Origin: Paracoccaceae bacterium
GTDB lineage: Bacteria; Pseudomonadota; Alphaproteobacteria; Rhodobacterales; Rhodobacteraceae
Direction: 5' to 3'
NCBI GenBank assembly: GCA_003567315.1
Contig: PWZT01000037.1
Coordinates: 62,001 to 126,000, forward strand
DNA length: 64,000 nucleotides
This document shows positions 13,496-24,022 of the stretch, piece by piece. The translations under genes were made by a program, and so were the position numbers. Numbering within the stretch: position 1 is the stretch's first letter; each line of letters starts with the position of its first letter. The notes below the pieces were generated by a model. The model was not told where the DNA came from, did no database searches, and saw only the letters and a list, made by a program, of their open reading frames with translations.

Positions 13496-14257
13496 ATGGA
13501 GGCATTGACCATAGAGCCTATGACTCAATTTGCCATCAGTTCATACAATATCCACAAGGCCGTCGGAACCGATTTACGGCGTGATCCCGCAAGAACCGTT
13601 CAGGTCATCGCCGAGCTGGGTGCGGATATTGTCGCCCTTCAGGAGGTGGATCGCCGCTTTGGTGATCGAAGGGGCGTACTTGATCCGGAGGTGCTGCACC
13701 GCGAGACAGGGCTGGATCCGGTCGTTCTGACGGATCGCTTGGGCGCGCGGGCGCATGGCTGGCATGGAAATCTGCTCTTGCTGCGCGGCGCCGAAGTGGA
13801 GCAGGCGCGCGCCGTGACCTTGCCCGGACTGGAGCCAAGAGGCGCAATAATCGCGGATATTCGCATGAATGGCCAGCCACTTCGGATTATTGCTGCGCAT
13901 CTTGGGTTGCTCCACCAATCGCGACTTTTGCAGGCCAAATTCCTGTCGCGCGAGATCGAAGGCGGCGATGGGAGACCAACGCTCGTCATGGGGGATTTCA
14001 ACGAATGGCGGCTTGGCGCCGGATGCTCGCTCATGCCACTGCGTCGTGAGTTGCGTGCAGTCAAGCGCTCCGCCCAGACGATCGCGAGTTTTCCCGCGCA
14101 AATGCCGGTCCTGCCGCTGGACCGGATCATCGGTTGCCGCAAGGCGGAAGTGACCGGGTTGCGCATCCATGACAGTGCGCTTGCGCGCAAGGCGTCGGAC
14201 CATCTGCCCATCACTGCAGGGCTCAGCTTGCCCCGCTTGCAAAGCGCGGTTATGTGA
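13496..14257 (+). CDS. Endonuclease/exonuclease/phosphatase family protein
   Basis: [40 protein letters not shown]. Confidence 0.9.
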   Translation: MEALTIEPMTQFAISSYNIHKAVGTDLRRDPARTVQVIAELGADIVALQEVDRRFGDRRGVLDPEVLHRETGLDPVVLTDRLGARAHGWHGNLLLLRGAEVEQARAVTLPGLEPRGAIIADIRMNGQPLRIIAAHLGLLHQSRLLQAKFLSREIEGGDGRPTLVMGDFNEWRLGAGCSLMPLRRELRAVKRSAQTIASFPAQMPVLPLDRIIGCRKAEVTGLRIHDSALARKASDHLPITAGLSLPRLQSAVM

Positions 14258-14291
14258 GGCGAGGGAAAAACGCAGGTTGCACGAGGGGCGC

Positions 14292-15611
14292 ATGGCCAAG
14301 CCAAAGAAGCTGTTCATCAAGACATATGGATGTCAGATGAATGTCTATGACAGCGAGCGCATGGCCGAAGCGCTCGGCGCCTCGGGCTACGAGACAACCG
14401 CGCATGTCGAAGACGCCGACATGATACTGCTCAACACCTGCCATATTCGCGAGAAAGCGGCCGAGAAAGTCTATTCTGAACTCGGGCGCTTCAAACCATT
14501 GAAAGCCGCGAAGCCCGATCTCAAGATCGGGGTTGCGGGCTGCGTCGCGCAGGCCGAAGGCGAAGAGATCATCCGCCGCCAACCGATGGTCGATCTCGTG
14601 GTCGGGCCGCAGACATATCACAGACTGCCCGCGATGGAAGCAGCGGTGCAACAGGGCCACCGCGCGGTAGACACGGATTTTCCGGAAGACGACAAATTCG
14701 AACATTTACCGAAAGCGCCGCGTGCCAGGCGTGGACCGACAGCATTTCTGACCGTGCAGGAAGGCTGCGACAAGTTCTGCGCCTTCTGCGTGGTGCCGTA
14801 CACGCGCGGCGCGGAAGTCTCCCGCCCCGTCGCGCGTATTCTTGCAGAGGCCGAAGACCTCGTCGCGCGCGGTGTGCGCGAGATCACGCTGCTTGGCCAG
14901 AATGTGAATGCTTATCACGGTGCGGGCTCTGATGGAGTTTGGTCGCTGGCACGGCTGATCCGTGAATTGGCAAAGATCGATGGGCTTGCGCGCATTCGAT
15001 TTACCACATCGCACCCCAACGACATGGATGATGATCTGATCGCCGCGCATGGCGATGAGCCCAAGCTCATGCCGTATCTGCACCTGCCGGTGCAATCGGG
15101 TAGTGATCGCATTCTCAAGGCGATGAACCGCAAACACACGGCGGAGCAGTATCTGCGGATCATCGATAGGCTGCGCGCGGCGCGTCCCGATCTGCTGCTC
15201 TCGGGGGATTTCATCGTGGGCTTTCCCGGCGAGAGCGAAACGGATTTCGAGGATACGCTGGCGCTGGTCCGTACTGTTGGGTATGGGCAGGCCTACAGCT
15301 TCAAATATTCCGCCCGCCCCGGCACCCCTGCGGCAGAGCGCGCCGGCGTGCCTGATGAGGTTGCATCGGAGCGACTGCATCGCTTGCAGGCGCTTTTGTC
15401 GGAGCAACAGCGGGCAGCGCAGGAAGCGATGGTCGGGCGCGAGGTTTCGGTGCTGCTTGAAAAGCCGGGACGCATGCCCGGACAAATGGTCGGCAAATCC
15501 GAGTATCTGCATGCAGTGCATGTTACCGACCCCACGCTCGGGATCGGCGATCTTGTCCGCTTGAAGATTGTCGAAAGCGGTCCAAATTCTCTGGCAGGTA
15601 GGCTTGTCTGA
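14292..15611 (+). CDS. miaB: tRNA-2-methylthio-N6-dimethylallyladenosine synthase
   Basis: [21 protein letters not shown], radical [22 protein letters not shown] domain. Confidence 0.97.
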   Translation: MAKPKKLFIKTYGCQMNVYDSERMAEALGASGYETTAHVEDADMILLNTCHIREKAAEKVYSELGRFKPLKAAKPDLKIGVAGCVAQAEGEEIIRRQPMVDLVVGPQTYHRLPAMEAAVQQGHRAVDTDFPEDDKFEHLPKAPRARRGPTAFLTVQEGCDKFCAFCVVPYTRGAEVSRPVARILAEAEDLVARGVREITLLGQNVNAYHGAGSDGVWSLARLIRELAKIDGLARIRFTTSHPNDMDDDLIAAHGDEPKLMPYLHLPVQSGSDRILKAMNRKHTAEQYLRIIDRLRAARPDLLLSGDFIVGFPGESETDFEDTLALVRTVGYGQAYSFKYSARPGTPAAERAGVPDEVASERLHRLQALLSEQQRAAQEAMVGREVSVLLEKPGRMPGQMVGKSEYLHAVHVTDPTLGIGDLVRLKIVESGPNSLAGRLV

Positions 15612-15703
15612 GCAGTCTCGCAAACGTGACGCCAGATATTGTATCACTACGATGAGATTCGCCCCTATCTGGGAAGATTTGGTGCGTTTTTACAAAACAA
15701 GTC

Positions 15704-16798
15704 TTGCGTGACCGCAGCGCAGTTGGCAGCATTGCAGTATCGACTCGCGGCATCACGCTGCCGCCGCAAAGGGAGAATTGCTTGGGCATCAGCGCCTTGA
15801 CCCCCCCGCCCGATCCGCGCAACGACGCAGCGCTGCATCTGGAATTCTCGGACAATCGCCTCCTGGTCGATCTCTGTGGCGAATATGATCGCAACCTGAC
15901 GCATCTGGAAAGCCAGCTTGGCGTACAGATCATAAGGCGTGGCAACCAGCTCGACATTCTGGGGCCGGACGACGCCCGCACACAAGCGCGGGACATTCTT
16001 CAGGCGCTGTATCAGCGGCTCGAGGATGGGCACACAGTGGAGGCCGGCGATATTGCAGGGCTGATCCGCATGGGCAGCGCGGCGACGCAGGACGAGGAGC
16101 CCGCAGAACAGCTCGAGATGTTCCGGACAGGTCGGCTGGAAATCCGGACCCGGAAGAAATCCATTTCGCCGCGCACCAAGGCGCAGCAGGATTACACCCG
16201 CGCGCTGATTGCAAACGAGATGAATTTCGGCATCGGCCCGGCCGGGACTGGCAAGACCTATATCGCGGTGGCTGTCGCCGTGCAGATGTTCACCGATGGG
16301 CTGGTCGACAAGATCCTGCTTTCACGCCCGGCCGTCGAGGCCGGGGAGCGGCTGGGCTTTCTGCCCGGCGACATGAAGGAGAAAGTCGACCCCTACATGC
16401 AGCCGCTTTATGACGCACTAAACGATTTCCTGCCCGGCAAGCAGTTGCAAAAGCTGATGGAAGAGCGCCGGATCGAGATCGCGCCGCTCGCCTTCATGCG
16501 CGGGCGCACGCTCTCCAACGCCTTTGTCGTACTCGACGAAGCGCAGAACGCGACCGAGATGCAGATGAAGATGTTTCTCACGCGCCTCGGAGAAGGCTCG
16601 CGCATGGCGATCACGGGCGACCGCAGTCAGGTCGATCTGCCGCGCGGGATGGCCTCGGGCCTGCGGGCTGCGGAGCGCATTCTCGAGGGGGTCGAAGGGA
16701 TCGGCTTCAGCTATTTCACCTCCGCTGATGTGGTGCGTCACCCGCTAGTTGCGCGTATCATACAAGCCTACGAGCGTGATGAGGAAAAGGGTGTCTGA
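15704..16798 (+). CDS. PhoH family ATPase
   Basis: GPAGTGKTYIAVAVAVQ, LSRPAVEAGERLGFLPGD, VVLDEAQNAT; true start likely nearer 15782 (TTG). Confidence 0.93.
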   Translation: MRDRSAVGSIAVSTRGITLPPQRENCLGISALTPPPDPRNDAALHLEFSDNRLLVDLCGEYDRNLTHLESQLGVQIIRRGNQLDILGPDDARTQARDILQALYQRLEDGHTVEAGDIAGLIRMGSAATQDEEPAEQLEMFRTGRLEIRTRKKSISPRTKAQQDYTRALIANEMNFGIGPAGTGKTYIAVAVAVQMFTDGLVDKILLSRPAVEAGERLGFLPGDMKEKVDPYMQPLYDALNDFLPGKQLQKLMEERRIEIAPLAFMRGRTLSNAFVVLDEAQNATEMQMKMFLTRLGEGSRMAITGDRSQVDLPRGMASGLRAAERILEGVEGIGFSYFTSADVVRHPLVARIIQAYERDEEKGV

Positions 16799-17324
16799 GC
16801 CCGCTCTGGTAGAGGTCATTATCGAGGAAGCGCGCTGGCATGAGGATGCGCTGGCCGCATGTGCGAACGCAGCCGCCCGCGCGACATTTCGGCATCTTGA
16901 ACTGGTGCCCACGCATTTTGAAATAGCACTTCTGGCCTGCAATGATGCTCGCATCGCCGAACTCAACCAGGCGTTTCGCGGAAAAGCCGCTCCGACCAAT
17001 GTGCTGAGCTGGCCTGCCTGGGATTTGAGCGCGTCGAACGAGGGCGGTATGCCGGACTTGCCCGAATATGGCACGCCGGAAGACCCCGAGCCGCTGGGTG
17101 ACATAGCCTTGGCATATGAAACCTGCGCGCGCGAGGCGCAGGAGCAGGGCAAGACATTTGATGCGCATGTCACACATCTGATCGTCCATTCAGTGCTGCA
17201 TCTGCTGGGATTCGATCATGGTCGTGACAAAGATGCCGCGCTTATGGAAGAAACCGAGATAAAGATACTTGCACAACTTGGGGTTCAGAACCCATATGAG
17301 GATGGGGCCGAGATGCCCCTGTGA
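16791..17324 (+). CDS. ybeY: Endoribonuclease YbeY
   Basis: HVTHLIVHSVLHLLGFDHGRDKDAALME zinc motif; overlaps the phoH end. Confidence 0.94.
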   Translation: MSEPALVEVIIEEARWHEDALAACANAAARATFRHLELVPTHFEIALLACNDARIAELNQAFRGKAAPTNVLSWPAWDLSASNEGGMPDLPEYGTPEDPEPLGDIALAYETCAREAQEQGKTFDAHVTHLIVHSVLHLLGFDHGRDKDAALMEETEIKILAQLGVQNPYEDGAEMPL

Positions 17325-17339
17325 CACCGGAAAGGAACG

Positions 17340-18212
17340 ATGGGCGATACCAGCGACGGATCTAGAGCAGCGCAGCGCGCGCTTCCCGATCCTGTAGAAA
17401 ATGAAACGCGCGGCCTCTTTGGCCGCCTGTTTGATGCCTTGACCCCCGATGACGAAGATGGCCCGGAGCGCGCCCGCGCGCTCGGACAGACCCTGCCGGG
17501 TCTGGCCAATCTGCAGCGCCTGAAGGTGCAGGATGTGGCGATCCCCAAGGCCGAGATCATCGCGATCGAGAAAGGCGCCGACCTGTCCGAGATCGTCGCC
17601 CAGTTTCGTGAGTCGGGCTATTCGCGCATCCCGGTCTATGACGAGACGCTCGATACGCCGCTAGGGCTTTTGCTGCTGAAGGATCTGGCCTTGCAATACG
17701 GGTTCAATGGCCATCATGCGATCGAACTGGACGGCATCCTGCGCCCCATTCTCTATGTCCCGCCTTCGATGCCGCTCTCGGTGCTGTTGCGCAAGATGCA
17801 GGCGGAGCGGACACATTTCGCGCTGGTGATCGATGAATATGGCGGCGTCGATGGCCTCGTCACGATCGAGGATCTGCTGGAACAAGTCGTCGGCGAAATC
17901 GAGGATGAGCACGACACCGAGGAAGAGGACGATATCGTCTTCGAGAGCAGCAAGAGCCTTCTGGCCAATGCCCGCACCTCGCTGAGCGATCTCGAGAAGG
18001 CACTCGGCTTCGCGCTGACCGAACCCGATGAAGACGAAGATATCGACACGCTGGGCGGTCTGGTCTTCCTGCTCTCGGGCCGTGTGCCCGTGCGCGGCGA
18101 GGTAATCGCGCATCCCTCGGGGCTGGAACTGGAAGTGATCGAGGCAGAGCCACGGCGCATCAAGCGTCTGCGCATCCATCTGCCCGAAGCCCTGCGCGAC
18201 GCGGCGCAGTAA
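17340..18212 (+). CDS. CNNM/CorC-type CBS-domain hemolysin-family protein
   Basis: IPKAEIIAIEKG, CBS domains, DEYGGVDGLVTIEDLLEQVVGEIEDEHD. Confidence 0.93.
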   Translation: MGDTSDGSRAAQRALPDPVENETRGLFGRLFDALTPDDEDGPERARALGQTLPGLANLQRLKVQDVAIPKAEIIAIEKGADLSEIVAQFRESGYSRIPVYDETLDTPLGLLLLKDLALQYGFNGHHAIELDGILRPILYVPPSMPLSVLLRKMQAERTHFALVIDEYGGVDGLVTIEDLLEQVVGEIEDEHDTEEEDDIVFESSKSLLANARTSLSDLEKALGFALTEPDEDEDIDTLGGLVFLLSGRVPVRGEVIAHPSGLELEVIEAEPRRIKRLRIHLPEALRDAAQ

Positions 18213-18231
18213 CGCAGGAGCATCCGGCCAC

Positions 18232-19755
18232 GTGCGCCAGTCGCAAGCATCTCCGTGGCAGGACCGCGCACGCATGACAGGCGTCTATGGGGGTCTGGGC
18301 GTACTGGCCGCGGCTGGGCAGGCGCCGCTGGGCTGGTGGTGGATGTCGATCGCGGCCCTGTTCGCGATTATGCTGGCGTTGCCAATGGCGGGCAGCACAC
18401 GCGCATGGGCCGCGCGCATGTGGCTCGCGGGGACAGGTAATTTCGGCGCCTCGCTTTTCTGGATTGTCGAGCCGTTTTTCATCGAGCCCGAAATCCATGG
18501 CTGGATGGCCCCTTTCGCGCTCATCCTCATGGCCGGTGGCATGGCCCTGTTCTGGGCGCTGAGCGGCGCGCTGGCGGCCGTCGTCACCCATGGCCGCGCA
18601 AGACTGGTGGCGCTTGCCGGGATCATGCTTGGCGCTGAATTGCTGCGCGGATGGGTGTTTACCGGATTTCCCTGGGCGATGCTGGGCCACGCCTTCGTGG
18701 GCACGCCAGTGATGCAAATCGCGGCCCTTGCCGGTGCCGGTGGGCTGAGCCTTCTGGTGCTCGTCGCCGCCACCTTGCCAGCGCTTGGCGTCACTTGGCC
18801 GCAACGCTTCCTGGGTGCGGGCCTTGCGGCTGGCATGCTCGGGCTCGGATGGCTCTGGGGCAGCGCACAAACTTCGCTCCCGGACGACCGGGCGGAGATC
18901 GTCCGGCTGGCACAGCCCAACGCTCCGCAGGCCGAGAAGTGGCAGGAAGACAACATCTTCCGCTTCTTCGACAGGCTTCTGGATCAGACCGCGTTCCCGG
19001 CCGACCCTGCACCCGATCTGGTGCTCTGGCCGGAAACATCGGTGCCGTTTCTGCTGGAATACCCGGGCGATGGGTTGACCATGATGGCTGACGCCGCCCA
19101 GCTGCACGGCAATGACACGCTGCTCGGGTTCGGGGTCCAGCGGCTGGAAGCGGATCGGTTTTTCAATTCGCTGGCGGTGCTGACCACTGATGAAGAGATC
19201 ACGCATATCTATGACAAGCATCATCTGGTGCCATTCGGCGAGTATATTCCCTTCTCCGACTGGCTACTTGGCACACCGATCGCGGGGCTCGCGGGGCAAG
19301 CGCTGCGCGGCTATAGCCCCGGCCCCGGCCCGGTGCTTCTGGATTTGGGTAGCCTTGGCACTGTGCTGCCGCTGATCTGCTACGAGTCGATCTTCCCGCG
19401 CCATCTGCGCACCACAGAACGCCCCGACTGGGTGCTTCAGATCACCAATGACGCATGGTTCGGTGAAATCACTGGCCCGTTTCAGCATCTGGCGCAAGCG
19501 CGCTTGCGCGCAGTCGAGCAGGGTCTGCCGGTCTTGCGCGCGGCCAACACAGGCGTTTCGGCCGTGATCGACGCGCGCGGGGGGATCACGGCATCGCTCG
19601 CGCTGAACGAAACGGGCTTTCTGGACGCCCGAATACCGGGCGCTTTGCCTGCCACTCCATATGCGCGGCTCGGAGACTGGCCACTGATCGGCGTGCTGGC
19701 CCTGACGATCCTTGGCGCTTTCTCGGCAGGCAGGCTCAGCCGTCGCAGATATTGA
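18232..19755 (+). CDS. lnt: Apolipoprotein N-acyltransferase
   Basis: LVLWPETSVPF, YDKHHLVPFGEYIPF, PLICYESIFP, NDAWFGEITGPFQHLAQARLRAVE. Confidence 0.96.
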   Translation: MRQSQASPWQDRARMTGVYGGLGVLAAAGQAPLGWWWMSIAALFAIMLALPMAGSTRAWAARMWLAGTGNFGASLFWIVEPFFIEPEIHGWMAPFALILMAGGMALFWALSGALAAVVTHGRARLVALAGIMLGAELLRGWVFTGFPWAMLGHAFVGTPVMQIAALAGAGGLSLLVLVAATLPALGVTWPQRFLGAGLAAGMLGLGWLWGSAQTSLPDDRAEIVRLAQPNAPQAEKWQEDNIFRFFDRLLDQTAFPADPAPDLVLWPETSVPFLLEYPGDGLTMMADAAQLHGNDTLLGFGVQRLEADRFFNSLAVLTTDEEITHIYDKHHLVPFGEYIPFSDWLLGTPIAGLAGQALRGYSPGPGPVLLDLGSLGTVLPLICYESIFPRHLRTTERPDWVLQITNDAWFGEITGPFQHLAQARLRAVEQGLPVLRAANTGVSAVIDARGGITASLALNETGFLDARIPGALPATPYARLGDWPLIGVLALTILGAFSAGRLSRRRY

Positions 19756-20776
19756 GCAGGCTGACCCATTGCCCGTCGGTCAACAGCGCAGCCGAAGCCG
19801 CCTCACCGCTGAGGGGATCGCCTTCGCGTAGAGCGGTGCTGATCTGGTCCAGCGATGGATCGAGTTGAAACGGATTATCGACAAAGGGGCGCGTGGATAA
19901 TTCCGCCCGGGCAAAGCGTTCGAGCACAGCATCCGCATCGGGCGCGGGCAAAGTTGAGCGCATCAGAACCTCTGCATAGCCTTGAGTTGCAGAAACCGGC
20001 AGATCGGCCGAGGTCAGAAGCCGGAAGGTGGCGAGCACACCGGCATGGCGCAAAAGCGGGTGCAACGGGTCATGCTCGGCGCTGCGTTGCGCCGCCAAAA
20101 GCAGCGCTCCCGCAAGCGCCTCGGGGCTTTCGGCCTCGTCCAGAAGACGCGCATCTATGATGAAGATGCGGCCCATCACATGTTGCACGCGCGGTTGCTG
20201 CGATGGCAAATCCTGCATGACGACAATCTGGGCGGGGGATTGAAACAGCCTGCGCTGCAGGATCGCAAGTGCGGGTGCAGCGTAGCTGCTCTGGCAATTC
20301 CGAGCGCCTCCTTGCAGCAATTCATGGCGCAGGCGTTCGCCGAGTTCCATCCGCTTGGGCATCGGAACCACTGATGCGGTGTGTGTCTGAAGCGCTGACG
20401 GTACGACCAGCGCCGTTATGATAAGCCCCAATAACGCAATCCCGGCCAAAATCGGTTTGCGCAACCGCGAAAGCAGGGAGCGCGGCGGCATGAGCGCGGC
20501 CTGTACCACCTTGAGCGCATCGATAAGCCAATCATCATCGAGTTCGAGCGTTTCATCCCGCTCAGCGTCAGGGGAAAATAGCGCAGGACGCTTGCCCGGA
20601 TTGAGACGGGTAACAGCCGGAAGCGACCAATGGCTGAGCACTTGCAGACTGCGCGCATCGGAAATCACGAGTGTCGCATCGCCAAAGCTGACGACGACCT
20701 CGCGGCGCTGCTCACTATCGGAAGGCGCCCAGAGACCTGTCCCCTCCAGTTTGCTGTATTTCTCAAGCGCGGTCAT
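19736..20776 (-). CDS. Membrane protein, distant or degenerate M48-peptidase-like
   Basis: Central TM helix; FIIDARLLDEAESPEALAGALLLAAQR resembles M48 context but lacks HExxH. Confidence 0.55.
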   Translation of the reverse strand: MTALEKYSKLEGTGLWAPSDSEQRREVVVSFGDATLVISDARSLQVLSHWSLPAVTRLNPGKRPALFSPDAERDETLELDDDWLIDALKVVQAALMPPRSLLSRLRKPILAGIALLGLIITALVVPSALQTHTASVVPMPKRMELGERLRHELLQGGARNCQSSYAAPALAILQRRLFQSPAQIVVMQDLPSQQPRVQHVMGRIFIIDARLLDEAESPEALAGALLLAAQRSAEHDPLHPLLRHAGVLATFRLLTSADLPVSATQGYAEVLMRSTLPAPDADAVLERFARAELSTRPFVDNPFQLDPSLDQISTALREGDPLSGEAASAALLTDGQWVSLLNICDG

Positions 20777-21104
20777 GCCGCTTGCCTGCTCTTGTTGTTT
20801 CGCGCAAGTCTATATCATCGTTCGATCCAAGACCAGAAGTCACGCGTCACGCAACTGTGCAAATCGTTGGGCTCCTGAACCCCGCGCGCAAATGGTCTTG
20901 TACCGCGCCGGCCCGCCGGCGGCGGCGCCAGCTCAAAAGCCCATCTTTTCTTGCCTAGCCGCGGCGGCTTCTTGCTTGCACGGCAAGGCAAATGCCACGG
21001 GAAGGCCATAATCCGTGCCTCATTGTGCCACGTTGTTAATGGTTAATGAAAAATGACCCCAGTCTTGTAACGCGCCCCAGCCCAGACAGTCAGAGGAACA
21101 GCAC

Positions 21105-21842
21105 ATGCCCCTAAGCTATGTCCAGAGCGTCACTACGAAGCTGTCCAGCTTGCTCGCAGAGCCCAAAGAGCCGATCGAAGGAGGCAGTGCCGATGCAATT
21201 CCCACAGGGGCCGTGCTGCGTGAACTCGGCCTCCTGCCGGATGTGCTGATCGCTCATGACGGAGGCTGGAGTCCCATCGAGCGTATTGCGGCCGGTGACA
21301 AGCTCCTCACCTTTGACAACGGATTTCAGCCAGTCCTTGAAAATCGCAGGATAACCCTGCACCGGCGTGAAATACCCGAGCGGAAGGCGTTTGTAATGCA
21401 CGTCCCCAAGAACGTGCTCGGGAATCGCTGCGACATGACGCTCATGCCGATGCAGGAAATCATGATGGAATCCGACCGTGCGGAAATGACTTATGGCGAC
21501 CCTTTCATCCTTGTCCCGGCCATCATGCTTGAAGGTTATCGCGGCATTCGGAAGGAGCCACTGACATCGGACCTCAACCTGCACGTACTTGTTTTCGAAT
21601 GTGAAGAGGTCATCCAGACGGATGGCTCGATGCTGGCACTTGCTCAAAGCCAGTCGTGTTTTTCACCCCTGGCCGAAACGCTCGCTTCACGCCCGACCAG
21701 CTATCCGCGTCTGACACCCTCGCAGCTGCGCCGGGCCATCGACCGCAGGCAAAGAAACCGCGATCCATTTGCAGCCCGGGCGCCTTTCGCTGCGCAGAGT
21801 GTTGATCAGATTTACGCCGCCCTTGATGCACGGCTGGCGTAG
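21105..21842 (+). CDS. Hint-domain protein
   Basis: LIAHDGGWSPIERIAAGDKLLTFDNGFQPV Hint-like start, later HVLVFECEEVIQTDGS. Confidence 0.7.
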   Translation: MPLSYVQSVTTKLSSLLAEPKEPIEGGSADAIPTGAVLRELGLLPDVLIAHDGGWSPIERIAAGDKLLTFDNGFQPVLENRRITLHRREIPERKAFVMHVPKNVLGNRCDMTLMPMQEIMMESDRAEMTYGDPFILVPAIMLEGYRGIRKEPLTSDLNLHVLVFECEEVIQTDGSMLALAQSQSCFSPLAETLASRPTSYPRLTPSQLRRAIDRRQRNRDPFAARAPFAAQSVDQIYAALDARLA

Positions 21843-24007
21843 AAGCCGCGCGACTCGGCTGCCATTTCCCGCAACATCTCGGGTGCCTCGAACCGGTCAC
21901 CGAAACGCGCCTGCAAGCTGTCGCATGTCTCGACCGCGAAGGCGGCGCCTAGCATGTCGAGCCATGAGAACGGCCCGCCCGACCACGGTGCAAAGCCCCA
22001 ACCGAGGATCGCGCCGACATCGCCTTCGCGGATATCCATCAGCACGCCCTCTTCCAGCGCGCGCACGGCCTCGAGCGTCTGGGCAAACATCAGCCGGTGC
22101 TGGACCGTGACCAGATCGGGTTGCTCGGCGGCGAGCGGGAATTTCTCGCCAAGGCCCGGCCAGAGCGCCTGCCGCTTGCCTTTGTCGTCATAGCTATAGA
22201 AACCGGCGGAAGACTTGCGCCCCAAACGGCCCTCTTCGACCATCCAGAAGACCACCTCATCGACATCACCATCCGGGTAGGCATCGCCCATCGCCGCGCG
22301 CGTCGCCTTGGCGATCTTGGCACCCAGGTCGAGCGAGGTTTCATCGACAAGCTGCAATGGCCCCAGCGGCATCCCCATCAACCGCGCCGCATTCTCGACC
22401 AGCGCGGGCGCCACGCCCTCGCGCACCATGCGCATCCCTTCATTCAGATAGGGAATGATGCAGCGATTGGCGTAGAAGAAGCGCGCGTCGTTCACCACGA
22501 TGGGCGTCTTGCGGATTTGCCGGACGAAATCGAGCGCCTTGGCAACGGCACGATCGCCGGTTTGCTCGCCACGGATGATCTCGACCAGCAGCATCTTGTC
22601 GACGGGCGAGAAGAAATGGATGCCGATGAACTGCTCCGGGCGTTCGGATGCCTTGGCCAGATCGGAAATCGGCAGCGTCGAGGTATTGGTTGCGAAGATC
22701 GCATTCTCCGGCAGCACAGCCTCGGCCTTCGCCGTCACCTCGGCCTTGATCTTCGGATCCTCGAACACGGCCTCGATCACCAGATCACATCCGTCCAGTG
22801 CGCTGTAATCCGTTGTGGGTGTGATGCGCCCCAGCACCTCGGCCTTCTTCGCCTCGGTCACCTTGCCGCGCTTCATCCCCTTGTCGAGGATACCTTCCGC
22901 ATGGGATTTCCCCTTGTCGGCCGCCTCCTGTTTGGCATCAATCAACACGACTTCGATGCCAGCATTCGCCGCGACATAGGCGATGCCTGCGCCCATCATG
23001 CCCGCACCCAGCACCCCGAGCCTGGCGACTTTCTCATCTTCAACCTGCGGGCGGTTGGCGCCTTTCTCAAGCGCCTCCTTGTTGATGAACAGCGAGCGGA
23101 TCATCGCGCTGGAGGACGGGTTCATCAGGACATTCGTGAACCAGCGCGCCTCGATCTTCAGCGCAGTATCGAAGGGCACAAGTGCCCCCTCATAGACCGC
23201 CGACAAGAGCGCCTTGGCGGCCGGATAGACACCTTGCGTCTTGCCATTGATCATGGCCGAGGCGCCGACGAAGGTCATGAAGCCGGCCGGATGATATGGC
23301 GCGCCGCCGGGCATCTTGTAGCCCTTGGCGTCCCAGGGCTTGACCAGATCAGCGTCCTTGGCCGAAAGCACCCAATCCTTCGCGCGCGCCAACAACTCGT
23401 CGCCCGGCACCACCTCGTCGATGATCCCGGAGGATTTCGCCTTTTTCGGCTCCGAGAGCTTGCCCTCCAGCAGGAAGGGCGCGGCCCCCATCGCGCCAAG
23501 CTTCCGCGCCAGCCGTGTCGTGCCGCCCGCACCGGGGAAAATACCGACCTTGATTTCGGGCAGGCCGATCTTGGCTTTTGGATTGTCGGCGGCGATGATG
23601 CGGTGACACGCGAGCGGAATTTCCAGCCCGATCCCCAGCGCGGTGCCGGGCAGGGCTGCGACAACCGGCTTGCCGCCTTTCAGCGTCTTCGGGTCCATGC
23701 CCGCGCGCTCGATCTTGCGCAGGACATGGTGCATGGACATGATGCCCTCGAACAGCCCCTTTTCGGGCTGATCCCCGGCCATTTCCTTCATCTTGGCGAT
23801 GACATTCAGATCCATCCCGCCCGCGAAATCGGATTTGCCGCTGGTGATGATGACACCCTTCACCGCCTCATCTGCCAGCGCCGTATCGACATGCGTCTCC
23901 AATTCGCGCAGCCCCTCCATCGAGAGGACGTTCATCGATTTGTTGGGAATGTCCCATGTGATTGTCGCGACGCCATCTGCATCGACTGAATAATGAAACT
24001 CGCTCAT
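21812..24007 (-). CDS. fadJ: Bifunctional enoyl-CoA hydratase / 3-hydroxyacyl-CoA dehydrogenase
   Basis: Crotonase domain plus GVLGAGMMGAGIAYVAANAGIEVVLID and FIGIHFFSPVDKMLLVEII. Confidence 0.93.
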   Translation of the reverse strand: MSEFHYSVDADGVATITWDIPNKSMNVLSMEGLRELETHVDTALADEAVKGVIITSGKSDFAGGMDLNVIAKMKEMAGDQPEKGLFEGIMSMHHVLRKIERAGMDPKTLKGGKPVVAALPGTALGIGLEIPLACHRIIAADNPKAKIGLPEIKVGIFPGAGGTTRLARKLGAMGAAPFLLEGKLSEPKKAKSSGIIDEVVPGDELLARAKDWVLSAKDADLVKPWDAKGYKMPGGAPYHPAGFMTFVGASAMINGKTQGVYPAAKALLSAVYEGALVPFDTALKIEARWFTNVLMNPSSSAMIRSLFINKEALEKGANRPQVEDEKVARLGVLGAGMMGAGIAYVAANAGIEVVLIDAKQEAADKGKSHAEGILDKGMKRGKVTEAKKAEVLGRITPTTDYSALDGCDLVIEAVFEDPKIKAEVTAKAEAVLPENAIFATNTSTLPISDLAKASERPEQFIGIHFFSPVDKMLLVEIIRGEQTGDRAVAKALDFVRQIRKTPIVVNDARFFYANRCIIPYLNEGMRMVREGVAPALVENAARLMGMPLGPLQLVDETSLDLGAKIAKATRAAMGDAYPDGDVDEVVFWMVEEGRLGRKSSAGFYSYDDKGKRQALWPGLGEKFPLAAEQPDLVTVQHRLMFAQTLEAVRALEEGVLMDIREGDVGAILGWGFAPWSGGPFSWLDMLGAAFAVETCDSLQARFGDRFEAPEMLREMAAESRGFYASRASRAA

Positions 24008-24022
24008 TTCCCTTGCCTCCCC

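Noticed and set aside
22097-23989. 630-aa plus-strand ORF opposite fadJ
   Set aside because: Shadow ORF of a well-supported enzyme; His/Arg-rich composition typical of antisense frames
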